A stretch of 64,000 bases of DNA from Ancylobacter polymorphus (GTDB lineage: Bacteria > Pseudomonadota > Alphaproteobacteria > Rhizobiales > Xanthobacteraceae): NCBI RefSeq assembly GCF_030813495.1, contig NZ_JAUSUI010000001.1, positions 248,001 through 312,000 of the forward strand. The letters run 5' to 3'. Below the pieces are notes generated by a model. The model saw only the letters and a program-made list of their open reading frames with translations, did not search any database and was not told the origin of the DNA. The translations under genes were made by a program, and so were the position numbers. Shown here piece after piece: positions 1 to 9,863 of the stretch (its first letter is position 1; the number at the start of each line of letters is the position of its first letter).

Positions 1-29
1 CCAAGTACTTCCCGTTCCCGATCAACTGA
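1..29 (+). CDS. C-terminal end of an unidentified protein (partial)
   Basis: The first 29 bases read as an open frame ending KYFPFPIN then TGA at 27-29. The rest of the gene lies outside the window, so no function can be assigned. A perfect 9-bp hairpin follows directly, which fits the end of a real transcription unit. Confidence 0.5.
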
Positions 30-37
30 CCGACGCT

Positions 38-60
38 CGGGCGGCGTTCCGCGCCGCCCG
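38..60 (+). terminator. Hairpin after the upstream partial gene
   Basis: Perfect 9-bp inverted repeat CGGGCGGCG (38-46) and CGCCGCCCG (52-60) with loop TTCCG. Only a weak, C-rich run follows, so termination strength is uncertain. Confidence 0.4.
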
Positions 61-103
61 ACACCCCCTAATCGACGGCTTCCCATCCTCGCGCAGGTTC
101 ACC

Positions 104-1345
104 ATGAAGACCGACACCATCGTGCTCGGCGCCGGCATCGTCGGCACCAGCGTCGCCCATCACCTGGCGCAGCGGGGACGCTCCGTCGTGCTGGTCGACC
201 GACGCGGTCCCGGCGAGGAGACCTCCTATGGCAATGCCGGCCTCGTGGAGCGGGCGTCGATCTATCCCGTCGCCTTTCCACGCAAGGTCTCGGCGCTTCT
301 CGATGTCGCGCTGGGACGCAATCCGGCGGCGAACTACCATTGGGACGCATTGCTGCGCCTCGCGCCCTGGATGTTCGCCTACTGGCGCGCATCGTCGCCC
401 GCGCGCCTGCTCGACTATGCCCGCCACATGGAGACATTGCTCGCCTTCACGGTGGATGAGCATGACCGCCTGGCGCGCGCCGCTGGCGCCACCCATTTCT
501 TCCGCGACGGCGGCTGGCTGAAGCTCTACCGCACCGCTGCCGGCCTCGATGTGGAACGCAGCGAGTTTCCGCTCGCCCGCTCTTATGGGCTCAGCGCCCG
601 CGAGGTCAGCGTCGATGAGGCGCTCACGATGGAGCCCTCGCTGCGGCCGGTGTTCACCGGCGCGGTGATCTGGTCCGACCCGCATTCGGTATCCAGCCCC
701 GGCGGGGTCACCCAGGCCTATGCCGCGCATTTCGCCGAACTCGGCGGCGAGGTGCGCCGGGGCGATGCGCGCACGCTGGCGCGGCTCGGTTCCGGCTGGA
801 TGGTGACGACGGAGGAGGGGCCGGTCGAGGCGCCGGAGGTAGTGGTGGCGCTCGGCCCCTGGGCCATGGACGTGTTGCGCCCCTTCGGCCTGCGCCTGCC
901 GCTTGAGGTCAAGCGCGGCTACCACATGCACTATCACACCGAAGGCAATGCGGCGCTCTCGCGCCCCGTGCTGGACGAGGAGGGCGGCTACGTCATCACC
1001 CCGATGGTCGGCGGCATCCGCCTGACCACGGGCGTTGAGTTCGCCCGCCGCGACGCGCTGAAGAGCCCGGTGCAGCTGGACAAGACGGAGGTGCTGGCGC
1101 GCGGGCTGTTTCCGCTCGGTGCGCGCGCCGAGCCGGAGCCCTGGATGGGAAGTCGCCCGGCCTTCCCGGACATGCTGCCGGTCATCGGGCCTGCGCCGGG
1201 GCAGAACGGCATGTGGCTTGCCATCGGCCACCAGCATCTCGGCTTCACGCTGGGGCCGGTCACCGGCCGCCTGCTCGCGGAGATGATGAGCGGGGACGTG
1301 CCGTGCACCGACCCCGCACCGTTTTCCGCCGACCGCTTCCGCTGA
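104..1345 (+). CDS. NAD(P)/FAD-dependent oxidoreductase, D-amino acid dehydrogenase (DadA) type
   Basis: 413-aa DAO-family flavoprotein. The N-terminus has the dinucleotide-binding fold (LGAGIVGTS near residue 8) and the C-terminus the usual FAD-binding segment around residues 350-390 (DMLPVIGPAPG, then IGHQHLGFTLGPVTG). The family oxidises D-amino acids or similar secondary amines and passes electrons to the membrane quinone pool; the substrate cannot be read from sequence. It follows a partial upstream gene and is convergent with bamE. The family assignment is firm, the substrate is not. Confidence 0.85.
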   Translation: MKTDTIVLGAGIVGTSVAHHLAQRGRSVVLVDRRGPGEETSYGNAGLVERASIYPVAFPRKVSALLDVALGRNPAANYHWDALLRLAPWMFAYWRASSPARLLDYARHMETLLAFTVDEHDRLARAAGATHFFRDGGWLKLYRTAAGLDVERSEFPLARSYGLSAREVSVDEALTMEPSLRPVFTGAVIWSDPHSVSSPGGVTQAYAAHFAELGGEVRRGDARTLARLGSGWMVTTEEGPVEAPEVVVALGPWAMDVLRPFGLRLPLEVKRGYHMHYHTEGNAALSRPVLDEEGGYVITPMVGGIRLTTGVEFARRDALKSPVQLDKTEVLARGLFPLGARAEPEPWMGSRPAFPDMLPVIGPAPGQNGMWLAIGHQHLGFTLGPVTGRLLAEMMSGDVPCTDPAPFSADRFR

Positions 1346-1363
1346 TCCGGCGCCGCGCCCGGG

Positions 1364-1900
1364 TCAAATGCCCGGGCGGAAATTGGTGGCGTTGAAGATC
1401 TGGCCCACCAGCGAGACCTCAGACCCGCCCGTCGGCGTGGTGCGGCTGATGAAGTCGAACACCTTGCCGTCCTTCAGGCCATAATCGGCGATCCGGGTGA
1501 CGCGCTTGTCCTTCGGATCGAAATAGACGGCGATCACCCGCTGGTCGACGATCTCGGGCCGAAGGAACATGACCTTCTTGGCCTTTTGCGAGATATAATA
1601 GAACACCTCGCCGTCGACGGTGGCGATGGTGGAGGGGGTGCCGAGCACGAGCAGCACCTGTTCCTGGCTGGAGCCTATCGGGACCTGCTGCAGCGCCTCC
1701 GGAGCGATGACGTAACCGCGCTGGCGTTCCTGCACGAAGCCCGTGGGCGTGCGCGGCAGGCCCATATTGGCAGTCGCCATGGGCATGTCGCCGGAACAGG
1801 CGGTGAGGCCGACCACTCCCACGCCCGCCACCGCTATCGACGCCCAGGTCGCCATCCGGGTGCCGGGAGCCTTGTTCCGCGTCGCGCGCGTCGATGCCAT
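1364..1900 (-). CDS. bamE: Outer membrane protein assembly factor BamE
   Basis: 178-aa lipoprotein of the SmpA/OmlA family, a subunit of the BAM complex that inserts beta-barrel proteins into the outer membrane. The start at 1900 (MASTRATRNK) gives a short basic N-region, a hydrophobic stretch and the lipobox LTAC (Cys about residue 35). A GGAG sits about 9 nt upstream. The BamE fold is recognisable from the IPIGSSQEQVLLVLGTPS segment through the DYGLKDGKVFDF segment. The frame stays open upstream to 2089 but lacks a signal peptide there. It is divergent from the cytochrome bc1 chaperone gene, a common arrangement in alphaproteobacteria. Confidence 0.9.
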   Translation of the reverse strand: MASTRATRNKAPGTRMATWASIAVAGVGVVGLTACSGDMPMATANMGLPRTPTGFVQERQRGYVIAPEALQQVPIGSSQEQVLLVLGTPSTIATVDGEVFYYISQKAKKVMFLRPEIVDQRVIAVYFDPKDKRVTRIADYGLKDGKVFDFISRTTPTGGSEVSLVGQIFNATNFRPGI

Positions 1901-2106
1901 CCACTCAACTCCGAAGCTCGTGCCGCCTCCGCCGGAAAGCGTTGCGGCAGGGGCAGAAAGCACAGGGCGGGTCCCTGATGCAACCATCGAGGCCGCCACC
2001 GTCCCTGGCGCCGTCGCGACGTGCCACCGGGGTTGCCAGCGCCGGCCGCCCGCGCTACCTCGCCAGCCGGGCCGTGCCGGGCATGGCAATGAGGCAGGAG
2101 CCGTCG

Positions 2107-2670
2107 ATGATTCTGCGTTTCTTCCGCCGGAATGACGGAAGCGAGACCATTCAGCGGCTCTATGGCGCGATCGTGGCGCATTCGCGCCAGCCCGTATTTT
2201 ACACCGATTACGCCGTGCCCGACACCATTGAGGGCCGGTTCGAGATGATCCTCGTCCATGCCTTCCTGCTGTTTCATCGTCTCAAGAGCGAGGACGAGGC
2301 GCGCCGCGGCCTGGGCCAAGGCGTGTTTGACGCCTTCTGCACCGACATGGACGCCAATCTCCGGGAGATGGGGGTGGGCGACCTCACCGTGCCGAAGAAG
2401 ATGAAAAAGGTGGCTGAGGCGTTCTATGGCCGCATCGCCGCCTACGAGCCGCCGGTCGAGGCGGGCGACGTCGGCGCGCTCGCCGAAGCGGTGCTGCGCA
2501 ATGTCCACGGCTCCCACACGGCGCATGCAGATGAGGCGCGCGCCTTCGCGCACTATATGATAGGGGCGGCGGCCGCATTGCGGGCGGTGCCTTTCGCCCG
2601 CTTCGCCGCCGGCGACTTCCCGCTGGCCCCGCCGGCCGCTCTCGGCTCCACGGAGACAGACCCGTCATGA
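2107..2670 (+). CDS. Ubiquinol-cytochrome c chaperone family protein (CBP3/UQCC1-like)
   Basis: 187-aa protein of the CBP3 family, which in mitochondria helps assemble cytochrome b into the bc1 complex. The ATG at 2107 begins MILRFFRRN; the conserved core includes FEMILVHAFLLFHRL and DMDANLREMGVGDLTVPKKMK. The open frame extends upstream to 1894 but that part looks non-coding. Its stop overlaps the DUF177 gene (2667), so the two are probably cotranscribed. The bacterial role is inferred from the eukaryotic homologue. Confidence 0.85.
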   Translation: MILRFFRRNDGSETIQRLYGAIVAHSRQPVFYTDYAVPDTIEGRFEMILVHAFLLFHRLKSEDEARRGLGQGVFDAFCTDMDANLREMGVGDLTVPKKMKKVAEAFYGRIAAYEPPVEAGDVGALAEAVLRNVHGSHTAHADEARAFAHYMIGAAAALRAVPFARFAAGDFPLAPPAALGSTETDPS

Positions 2671-3206
2671 CCGACGCTTCGCCGCTTTCCAAACCAGTCC
2701 TCGTCGCCAGCCTGCCGGAAGACGGGCTGACCCTGAAGCTTGCCCCGGACGCTGCCACGCGGGCGGCGCTGGCCAAGGACCTCGGTATCCCCGGCATTCC
2801 CGCGCTGACGGCCGACGTGACGCTCACGCCCGGCCGCGGCGGCACGGTTCATGTCACCGGTCGGGTGGATGCGGTGGTCACCCAGACCTGCGTGGTGACG
2901 CTGGAGGATTTCGACAGCAAGGTCTCCGAGCCGATCGACCTGCGCTTCGCCCCGCCGGAGAAGCTGCCGGAAATTCGTCCGGGCGCCGAGATCGACGTGT
3001 CCGAGCTCGACCTGCCGGACCCGCTGGTCGACGGCACCATCGACGCCGGGGCGGTGGCGGCGGAGTTTCTGGCCCTCGGGCTCGATCCCTATCCGCGCAA
3101 GCCGGAGGCGCAGTTTGAAGGCCCCGCCGAGCCCGGACCGGCGGAAGCCTCGCCCTTTGCGGCGCTGGCCAAATTGCGCGGGCGCAGCGGAGGCGATGCC
3201 GATTAA
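2667..3206 (+). CDS. DUF177 domain protein (YceD / 23S rRNA accumulation family)
   Basis: 179-aa DUF177 protein. The bacterial family is linked to 23S rRNA accumulation and ribosome/plastid biology and usually precedes rpmF and/or plsX; here plsX follows after about 120 bp and rpmF is absent. Visible signatures are the cysteine in the TQTCVVTLEDFDSKV segment and the acidic ELDLPDPLVDGTIDAGAVAAE-type C-terminal half. The ATG overlaps the preceding stop codon by 4 bp. Confidence 0.85.
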   Translation: MTDASPLSKPVLVASLPEDGLTLKLAPDAATRAALAKDLGIPGIPALTADVTLTPGRGGTVHVTGRVDAVVTQTCVVTLEDFDSKVSEPIDLRFAPPEKLPEIRPGAEIDVSELDLPDPLVDGTIDAGAVAAEFLALGLDPYPRKPEAQFEGPAEPGPAEASPFAALAKLRGRSGGDAD

Positions 3207-3327
3207 GCCGGGGCAGGGCGGGGAAATGCAACGTCGCTATTGTCAGGACGGCTCAACTCGGGCATGCCGTCAGCGCGGCGCTGGCGCCGCACCGCCTTCC
3301 ACCCGACCAATGAGACCCCGCCGCTAG

Positions 3328-4407
3328 ATGTCTTCGCCCGTTCGAATAGCGCTCGACGTCATGGGCGGCGACCATGGACCGGAAGTGGTCCTCCCCGGCG
3401 CCGAGATCGCGCTTACCCGCCATCCCGACATCGCCTTCCTGCTCTATGGCGACGCCTCCCGCATCAACGAATTGCTCAAGACGCGCCCGAAGCTGGCGGC
3501 GGCCAGCACGGTGGTGCACACGGATGTCGTTGTGCGGATGGACGACAAGCCGAGCCAGGCGCTGCGCCAGGGCCGCCGCGTCTCGTCCATGTGGCGCGCC
3601 ATTGACGCGGTGCGGATGAAGGAGGCCGATTGCGCCGTCTCCGCCGGCAATACCGGCGCGCTGATGGCGATGGCCAAGGTCAACCTGAAGATGATGGCCG
3701 GCATCAGCCGCCCCGCCATTGCCTGCCTGTGGCCGACCATGCGCGGGGAAAGCGTGGTGCTGGATGTCGGCGCTTCCATCGGAGCGACGGCGCAGCACCT
3801 CGTCGACATGGCCGTCATGGGTGCGGCCATGGCACGAATCGTCTTCGACATCGAGCGCCCGACCGTCGGCCTGCTGAATGTCGGCGTCGAGGAGATCAAG
3901 GGCGTCGAGGAGGTCAAGGACGCGGCCGGCGCGCTGCGCGCGGCCGACCATCCGGGCCTCGCCTATCACGGCTTCATCGAGGGCGACGATATCGGGCGCG
4001 GCAGTGTCGACGTGGTCGTCACCGAGGGCTTCTCCGGCAATATCGCGCTCAAGACCGCCGAGGGCACGGCCAAGCAGGTGTCGGAGTTCCTACGCGGCGC
4101 GATCAGCCGCAGCTTCATGGCCAAGATCGGTTATCTGCTGGCACGCGGGGCGTTCCGCGCGCTGCGCGAAAAGCTCGATCCGCGCAAGTCGAATGGCGGC
4201 GTGTTCCTCGGCCTCAACGGCGTCGTGATCAAGAGCCATGGTGGCACCGATGCCGAGGGCTTCGCCTCGGCCGTCGATATCGGCTACGACATGGTCCGCT
4301 ACCAGCTTCTCTCCCGTATTGAAGCGGGAATGAATGATCGTCCGCAGGTCAGCCATGCCGGCGCTGCGGATGCCTCCGTCTCTGACGAGCTACAGGTTCC
4401 ATCGTGA
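3328..4407 (+). CDS. plsX: Phosphate acyltransferase PlsX
   Basis: 359-aa PlsX, which makes acyl-phosphate from acyl-ACP for the first step of glycerophospholipid synthesis. The N-terminal signature [10 protein letters not shown] is at residues 10-19, with the further blocks [15 protein letters not shown] ([13 protein letters not shown]) and [17 protein letters not shown]. Length is normal for the family. It is followed immediately by fabH, whose GTG start overlaps the plsX stop; the pair links phospholipid and fatty acid initiation. Confidence 0.96.
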   Translation: MSSPVRIALDVMGGDHGPEVVLPGAEIALTRHPDIAFLLYGDASRINELLKTRPKLAAASTVVHTDVVVRMDDKPSQALRQGRRVSSMWRAIDAVRMKEADCAVSAGNTGALMAMAKVNLKMMAGISRPAIACLWPTMRGESVVLDVGASIGATAQHLVDMAVMGAAMARIVFDIERPTVGLLNVGVEEIKGVEEVKDAAGALRAADHPGLAYHGFIEGDDIGRGSVDVVVTEGFSGNIALKTAEGTAKQVSEFLRGAISRSFMAKIGYLLARGAFRALREKLDPRKSNGGVFLGLNGVVIKSHGGTDAEGFASAVDIGYDMVRYQLLSRIEAGMNDRPQVSHAGAADASVSDELQVPS

Positions 4408-5375
4408 GTGCAATCCGTTCCGTCGTGCGTGGTGTCGGCTCCTATCTGCCGGCCCGCTGTCTGACCAATGCCGACCTCGCGCAGATGGTCGACACTTCCG
4501 ATGAATGGATCGTCCAGCGCACGGGCATCCGCACGCGGCACATCGCGGCGGAAGGCGAGGTGACCTCTGATCTCGCCATCCACGCCGCGCGCGCCGCGCT
4601 GGCCGACGCGGGGCTGACACCGGACGACATCGACCTCATCGTCCTCGCCACCTCGACGCCCGATAACACCTTCCCGGCCACGGCCGTCAGCGTGCAGGCG
4701 GGTCTCGGCATCACCCATGGCGCGGCCTTCGATCTCCAGGCCGTTTGCTCGGGCTTTGTCTTCGCGCTCGCGACCGCCGACAACTTCCTCAAAACCGGCG
4801 CCTATCGCCGCTGCCTGGTCATCGGCGCGGAGACCTTCTCGCGCATCCTCGATTGGTCGGACCGCACCACCTGTGTGCTGTTCGGCGACGGCGCCGGCGC
4901 GCTGGTGCTGGAGGCGGTGCGGGACGAGGAGGAGGGCCGCGGTGTCCTGACCTCGCATCTGCGCTCGGACGGCCGTCACAAGAACAAGCTCTATGTCGAT
5001 GGCGGCGTGTCCTCCACCCGCAGCGTCGGCTTCCTGCGCATGGAAGGCCGCGAAGTGTTCCGCCACGCCGTCGGAATGATTACCGACGTGATCGTCGATG
5101 CCTTCGAGGCGACGGGTGAATCGGCGGACACGATCGACTGGTTCGTTCCGCATCAGGCGAACCGCCGCATCATCGACGCCAGCGCCGTCAAGCTCGGCAT
5201 CGCCCCGGAAAAGGTCGTCATCACCGTCGACCAGCATGGCAACACCTCGGCCGCGTCCATCCCCCTGGCGCTGGCCGCCGCACACGCCGATGGGCGCATC
5301 AAGCGCGGCGATCTGGTGCTGCTGGAAGCCATGGGAGGCGGCTTCACCTGGGCGTCGGCGCTTGTGCGCTGGTAA
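4404..5375 (+). CDS. fabH: Beta-ketoacyl-ACP synthase III (FabH)
   Basis: 323-aa condensing enzyme that joins acetyl-CoA with malonyl-ACP to start fatty acid synthesis. The catalytic Cys is residue 115 (QAVCSGF), the His is in FVPHQANRR and the Asn in QHGNTSAAS. Translation starts at a GTG (4404) that overlaps the plsX stop codon, indicating translational coupling. No rpmF-plsX-fabH-fabD extension is seen; ihfA follows instead. Confidence 0.96.
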   Translation: MSAIRSVVRGVGSYLPARCLTNADLAQMVDTSDEWIVQRTGIRTRHIAAEGEVTSDLAIHAARAALADAGLTPDDIDLIVLATSTPDNTFPATAVSVQAGLGITHGAAFDLQAVCSGFVFALATADNFLKTGAYRRCLVIGAETFSRILDWSDRTTCVLFGDGAGALVLEAVRDEEEGRGVLTSHLRSDGRHKNKLYVDGGVSSTRSVGFLRMEGREVFRHAVGMITDVIVDAFEATGESADTIDWFVPHQANRRIIDASAVKLGIAPEKVVITVDQHGNTSAASIPLALAAAHADGRIKRGDLVLLEAMGGGFTWASALVRW

Positions 5376-5473
5376 TCCGCGCCACAGGCGCGAAGCGCCG
5401 TTGACCGGCACGGGCGACGGCGCCTAGTTTGGCGTTCAGAAACAACGGCACCGACGGGACAGGGAATACGGCA

Positions 5474-5779
5474 ATGGCAGGTCGCACCATCACGCGCGCC
5501 GATCTGTGCGAGGCGGTTTATCAGCGGGTCGGACTTTCACGGACGGAGTCGGCGGCGCTCGTCGAAACCGTGCTGTCCGAAATCGCTGATTGCGTTGCGC
5601 GCGGCGAGACGGTGAAGCTCTCTTCCTTCGGCTCCTTCGTGGTCCGCCAGAAGGGCGAGCGCATCGGCCGTAACCCCAAGACCGGCGAGGAAGTGCCGAT
5701 CGCCCCGCGCCGCGTCATGGTGTTCAAGCCCTCCAACATCCTCAAGCAGCAGATCAATCGGGCCTCGCCTGAGTCGTGA
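5474..5779 (+). CDS. ihfA: Integration host factor subunit alpha
   Basis: 101-aa HU/IHF-family DNA-bending protein. The start at 5474 ([16 protein letters not shown]) matches the family length; an in-frame TTG at 5429 adds a non-homologous N-terminus. The beta-arm segment [19 protein letters not shown], with its intercalating proline region, is intact. It lies between fabH and a MerR-family gene whose GTG start overlaps its stop, the order usual in alphaproteobacteria. IHF is also a common cofactor of tyrosine integrases such as the one in the element at 9.9-25.2 kb. Confidence 0.95.
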   Translation: MAGRTITRADLCEAVYQRVGLSRTESAALVETVLSEIADCVARGETVKLSSFGSFVVRQKGERIGRNPKTGEEVPIAPRRVMVFKPSNILKQQINRASPES

Positions 5780-6750
5780 GCGCGCGACAGGACCAGCCGG
5801 GGGCGGAGAAGGGGCCTGACGCCTTCCGCACGATCAGCGAGGTCGCCGAAGACCTCGATCTCCCCCAGCATGTCCTGCGTTTCTGGGAAACACGCTTCCC
5901 GCAAATCCGCCCGCTCAAGCGCGGCGGCGGCCGGCGCTATTACCGCCCGGACGACGTGGAGCTGTTGCGCGGCATCCGCCACCTTCTCTATGGGGAAGGC
6001 TACACGATCCGCGGCGTCCAGCGTATCCTGAAGGAGGAGGGTCCGCGCTACGTGCAGGCTCTCGCGCGCGAGGTCGATGGGGAAGAAGGGGCGCTCCCCG
6101 AGCCGGGGCGGCTGGAAGAGCGGGAGGCGCCGCCGCCGTCGAAGGCCGCATTTTCCCATGATGAGCCGTCGACGTACCCGACGCCGCCCGGCGCCGATAC
6201 GGACGGCGGCACCGATGGTGGCTTGCTCGATCTTCTGCCCGGGCGCCCATTCGGGCCCACCGAGGATGTCTCGTCGCGCCGCACGCGGCGTCGGCCGGAG
6301 AGCGAGCCCGCCCCATTCGACCTGCCGCTGCTTGCCGATCTCGAACCGCCACCGCGCACCGTGCGCCCCGTTCCGTTCGTGAGCGGGGATCCCTCGCCTT
6401 TCAGCCCCCGTCAGGGCAACCGCGCGGACGATACGCCGAACCCCGAGTCGCACCTGCCGCAGGAACGTGCGGCGCCAGAGCCGATGCCGGGCGAGGCGCG
6501 GCCGTCCTTTCCGTTCCGCCCCATGGGAGCCGGTCCGGCGACGCTGGCGGAGGACGAGGTGAATTTCGTCCGCGAGCGGGTGCGCCCGGTCACGCCACTT
6601 GCCCAGCGCGAGCCGGCGGGCAGCGTCCATGTCGGTGCGATAGCCCCGACGACCCTGCGTGGCGAGGACCTAAGGCGGCTCGAAGCCGTGCTGCATGAAT
6701 TGCAGGATTGTCAGCGACTGCTGGACGCCGCGCGGGACCGGGACAACTGA
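5776..6750 (+). CDS. MerR family transcriptional regulator
   Basis: 324-aa protein with an N-terminal MerR winged-helix domain (about residues 15-85: [42 protein letters not shown]) followed by a long low-complexity region rich in Pro, Asp, Glu and Arg. This long-tailed MerR protein regularly follows ihfA in alphaproteobacteria. No effector-binding domain is recognisable, so its signal is unknown. The GTG start overlaps the ihfA stop. Confidence 0.9.
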   Translation: MSARQDQPGAEKGPDAFRTISEVAEDLDLPQHVLRFWETRFPQIRPLKRGGGRRYYRPDDVELLRGIRHLLYGEGYTIRGVQRILKEEGPRYVQALAREVDGEEGALPEPGRLEEREAPPPSKAAFSHDEPSTYPTPPGADTDGGTDGGLLDLLPGRPFGPTEDVSSRRTRRRPESEPAPFDLPLLADLEPPPRTVRPVPFVSGDPSPFSPRQGNRADDTPNPESHLPQERAAPEPMPGEARPSFPFRPMGAGPATLAEDEVNFVRERVRPVTPLAQREPAGSVHVGAIAPTTLRGEDLRRLEAVLHELQDCQRLLDAARDRDN

Positions 6751-6783
6751 ACGCACGTCCCGGTCCGCGATCGGCCTCTCTTT

Positions 6784-7212
6784 TCAGTCAACCACGGCGA
6801 TATCGACCTTGGCCACGCCACGGCTGCGGAAGCCGAGTTGATCGGCGACGGCGGTCGACACGTCGATAATGCGCCCCCTTACGAAGGGGCCGCGGTCGTT
6901 GATCCGCACCACGACCGACCGGCCATTGGCCTTGTTGGTGACGCGAACCCGGGTGTTGAAGGGCAGGCTGCGATGCGCCGCCGTCATGGCCTTGGCGCTG
7001 TGCCGCTCCCCATTGGCGGTGCGACCGCCATAGCCGTAATAGGACGCCATGCCGGACGTCGCGGTGATGTTCGTCTTCTTTGAACTTGCAAGGGCAGCAT
7101 TGCCGCCGGCGAGAAAGATGATCCCCGTCGCGAACGCCGCGCCGGCGACCCGTCCCATTCCCCAAGCCGTCAATACCTTCGTCCTTCTCCTGTTGGCGAG
7201 AAGGCGATGCAT
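6784..7212 (-). CDS. rlpA: RlpA family septal ring lytic transglycosylase
   Basis: About 142-aa exported double-psi beta-barrel protein. From the ATG at 7212 there is a basic N-region, a hydrophobic signal segment and a cleavage region ending near AALAS. The mature part carries the RlpA blocks GMASYYG, ANGERHSAKAMTAAHRSLP, RVRVTNKANGRSVVVRINDRGP and RIIDVST. RlpA proteins cleave denuded peptidoglycan glycan strands at the septum. It is a short form with no SPOR domain. In-frame starts exist at 7236 and further upstream; the candidate promoter at 7286-7313 favours 7212 or 7236. Confidence 0.85.
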   Translation of the reverse strand: MHRLLANRRRTKVLTAWGMGRVAGAAFATGIIFLAGGNAALASSKKTNITATSGMASYYGYGGRTANGERHSAKAMTAAHRSLPFNTRVRVTNKANGRSVVVRINDRGPFVRGRIIDVSTAVADQLGFRSRGVAKVDIAVVD

Positions 7213-7548
7213 GAAAAGGAATTGTGGCGGGGGCATCACGACAATGTGGCTATAACGCGCAGCAGCGAAGCATGTCGTTGTTTGCATCATAATAAAGCGT
7301 GCCAGAAGAGCAACGCTCCATTTGACCTTTTCCCAGATTAGATCCCAGTCCAGCCGGGCCATCGAGCGATCTCTAGCCTGTCCGCCAACATGTTGAATTC
7401 AGGTGGCAATCGCTATTTGTGGGGCGGCGCCGAGCTCATCTGGGGCCGGCATCGGACGGCGCCGTCATCCGAAAGCCATGATGGATTTTGGGACCCGCGC
7501 GGTGCTATTGAGCGGGCGGGCTGCGGCCATTTGTCGAGGAGCGTGAGA
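7213..7548. other. Divergent intergenic region between rlpA and the aldehyde dehydrogenase
   Basis: No convincing gene is seen in this stretch. It is less GC-rich than the surrounding genes and should hold the divergent promoters. In-frame upstream extensions of both neighbours run into it but lack family similarity. Confidence 0.5.
7286..7313 (-). promoter_or_regulatory. Candidate promoter of rlpA
   Basis: On the minus strand a -10 like TATGAT (7291-7286) lies 16 bp from a weak -35 like TTGCTC (7313-7308). It would start transcription about 65 nt upstream of the rlpA ATG at 7212. The -35 match is poor. Confidence 0.3.
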
Positions 7549-9090
7549 ATGGCGACGAACGAAGCTGGCGCGATGAAGCCGGTCGCGGAAGAGGTGGTCG
7601 GTCTTCTGCAGGGTCTGGGCGTTTCTGAGACGCATTGGCGCGCTGGCACACGGGCTGTCCACTCGCCGATAACGGGTGAGACCGTCGCTCATGTCGCCGA
7701 AGCGAGCCCTGCCGAGGCGGACGCCGCGGTGGAGCGTTCGGTCGCCGCGTTCGAAGCGTGGCGCACCGTACCGGCGCCGCGACGGGGCGAACTCGTCCGC
7801 CTGCTCGGCGAGGAGTTGCGCGCCCACAAGACCGAGCTCGGCCGTCTGGTGACGCTGGAAGCCGGAAAGATCCTCTCCGAAGGCCTCGGCGAGGTGCAGG
7901 AGATGATCGACATCTGCGACTTCGCCGTCGGCCTCTCTCGCCAGCTCTACGGCCTCACCATCGCCTCCGAGCGCCCCGGCCATCGCATGATGGAAACCTG
8001 GCACCCGGTGGGGCCGGTGGCCATCATCACCGCCTTCAATTTCCCGGTCGCCGTCTGGTCGTGGAACGCCGCCCTGGCGCTGGTCTGCGGCAACAGCGTG
8101 CTGTGGAAGCCGTCGGAAAAGACGCCGCTCACCGCGCTCGCCGTGCAGGCGCTGTTCGAGCGGGCCGTGCGCGCCTTCGGCGCGGCGCCGGAAGGCCTGT
8201 CGCAACTGCTGATCGGCGGCGCCGAGATCGGTGCGGCACTGACCGACGACGCTCGCATTCCTGTCGTCTCCGCCACCGGCTCGACGCGCATGGGCCGCAT
8301 CGTTGGCGAACGGGTGGCGCGCCGCTTCGGGCGCTCGATTCTCGAACTCGGCGGCAACAATGCCGCCATCGTCTGCCCCTCGGCGGATCTCGACCTCGCT
8401 CTGCGCGGCATTGCCTTCGCCGCCATGGGCACGGCGGGCCAGCGCTGCACCACGCTGCGCCGCCTCATCGTGCATGAGAGCGTGTACGACACGCTGGTGC
8501 CCCGCCTCGCCAAGGCCTATGGCTCGGTCGGCATCGGCGACCCGCGCGAGGTGGGGACATTGATCGGCCCGCTGATCGATAAGGCCGCCTTCGAGGCGAT
8601 GCAGACCGCCCTCGACGCCGCCCGTGCGGCCGGCGGGCGCGTGCATGGCGGCGAGCGCTTGCAGGTCGGCGGGCATGCGGACGCCTTTTATGTCCGCCCT
8701 GCGCTGGTGGAGCTCGACGAGCAGATCGACATCGTCAAGCACGAGACCTTCGCGCCGATCCTGTACGTGCTGCGCTGCACCGGCCTGCCGGAAGCGATCA
8801 AGCTGCACAATGGCGTGCCGCAGGGCCTGTCCTCGTCGATCTTCACCAATGATCTGCGCGAGGCGGAGACTTTCCTCTCGGCGGAAGGTTCGGATTGCGG
8901 CATCGCCAACGTCAATATCGGTCCCTCGGGCGCGGAAATCGGCGGCGCCTTCGGTGGCGAAAAGGAGACCGGCGGCGGACGCGAGTCCGGTTCGGACGCC
9001 TGGAAGGCCTATATGCGGCGGGCCACCAACACCATCAACTACTCGCGCGCCCTGCCGCTGGCTCAGGGCGTGTCGTTCGACATCGACTGA
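7549..9090 (+). CDS. Aldehyde dehydrogenase, ALDH7 / L-piperidine-6-carboxylate dehydrogenase type
   Basis: 513-aa NAD(P)-dependent aldehyde dehydrogenase. The ATG at 7549 is preceded by GAGGAGCG. The Glu motif (LELGGNNAAI) and the catalytic Cys region (GTAGQRCTTLRR) are intact. The sequence most resembles the ALDH7 group (alpha-aminoadipic semialdehyde / piperidine-6-carboxylate dehydrogenase of lysine catabolism, amaB type). No other lysine-catabolic gene is adjacent, so the substrate is an inference. Its 3' end overlaps the convergent nitroreductase gene by 28 bp. Confidence 0.9.
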   Translation: MATNEAGAMKPVAEEVVGLLQGLGVSETHWRAGTRAVHSPITGETVAHVAEASPAEADAAVERSVAAFEAWRTVPAPRRGELVRLLGEELRAHKTELGRLVTLEAGKILSEGLGEVQEMIDICDFAVGLSRQLYGLTIASERPGHRMMETWHPVGPVAIITAFNFPVAVWSWNAALALVCGNSVLWKPSEKTPLTALAVQALFERAVRAFGAAPEGLSQLLIGGAEIGAALTDDARIPVVSATGSTRMGRIVGERVARRFGRSILELGGNNAAIVCPSADLDLALRGIAFAAMGTAGQRCTTLRRLIVHESVYDTLVPRLAKAYGSVGIGDPREVGTLIGPLIDKAAFEAMQTALDAARAAGGRVHGGERLQVGGHADAFYVRPALVELDEQIDIVKHETFAPILYVLRCTGLPEAIKLHNGVPQGLSSSIFTNDLREAETFLSAEGSDCGIANVNIGPSGAEIGGAFGGEKETGGGRESGSDAWKAYMRRATNTINYSRALPLAQGVSFDID

Positions 9091-9731
9091 TCCGGCGTCC
9101 AGTAGGACACCACGTCATCGAGGGCCGGTCGCGGCCGGTCCTCGGTGATGCGCGCCGGCCGTCCGATATGGATGAAGCCGGCGACGCGTTCGCCAGACCC
9201 CACGCCGAGCAGCGCGGCGGCTCCGGGGTCGCGTCCGGGCCATTTCAGCAGCCATTGCGTGGCAAAGCCCATCGCCGCCGCACCCACGGTGAGCGCCATG
9301 CCCGCCGCGCCGGCCGAGAGTATCTGGTTCCACTCCGGCACCTTGGCGGACGGGTCGGGTCGGCTGACCAGCACCACCGTCACCGGCGCGCGCCGCAGAT
9401 ATTGCGTCCACATATCGGCCTTGGCGGGTGGCACTTCGGGATTCTGCTGCGCATAAAGCGCGTCGAGCCGTTGCCCGAGCGCGCCCCGCGCCTCGCCGGC
9501 GAGCACGATGAAACGCCACGGGCAGAGCCGCCCATGGTCCGGAACGCGGCTGGCGAGGGCGAGCAGGCGCCGCAGTTCGTCCTCCGTCGGCCCCGGCTCC
9601 ACCAGTCCGCGCAGCGGTGACGAACGACGGCTTTCGAGCCGCTCCAGCATCTCCGGGCTGGCGGGCACGTCCAGAGGCGCGGCGGGTACCGCGTCGGCAG
9701 GCAGGGCGTGCGCATGGGCTGGGTGATTCAT
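9063..9731 (-). CDS. Nitroreductase family protein
   Basis: 222-aa FMN-dependent oxidoreductase of the nitroreductase superfamily, closest to the YdjA-like group. Conserved segments include an RRSSPLRGL start of the FMN-binding region, VPDHGRLCPWRFIVL, and the C-terminal GFIHIGRP. Family members reduce nitro compounds or quinones with NAD(P)H; the physiological substrate is unknown. It overlaps the 3' end of the aldehyde dehydrogenase gene by 28 bp in convergent orientation. Confidence 0.88.
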   Translation of the reverse strand: MNHPAHAHALPADAVPAAPLDVPASPEMLERLESRRSSPLRGLVEPGPTEDELRRLLALASRVPDHGRLCPWRFIVLAGEARGALGQRLDALYAQQNPEVPPAKADMWTQYLRRAPVTVVLVSRPDPSAKVPEWNQILSAGAAGMALTVGAAAMGFATQWLLKWPGRDPGAAALLGVGSGERVAGFIHIGRPARITEDRPRPALDDVVSYWTPDQSMSNDTP

Positions 9732-9863
9732 CCGTCCGCATCCTTGAGGAGAGGCGGCTATCCTAGCGCGCGACGCGGCCGGCGTCGTCTCTCTCGTCCA
9801 CAGGGCACGGGCCGGCTTGCATAAGGGACGGCAAATGGCTAGACAGACGGCGCCTCACGGCGT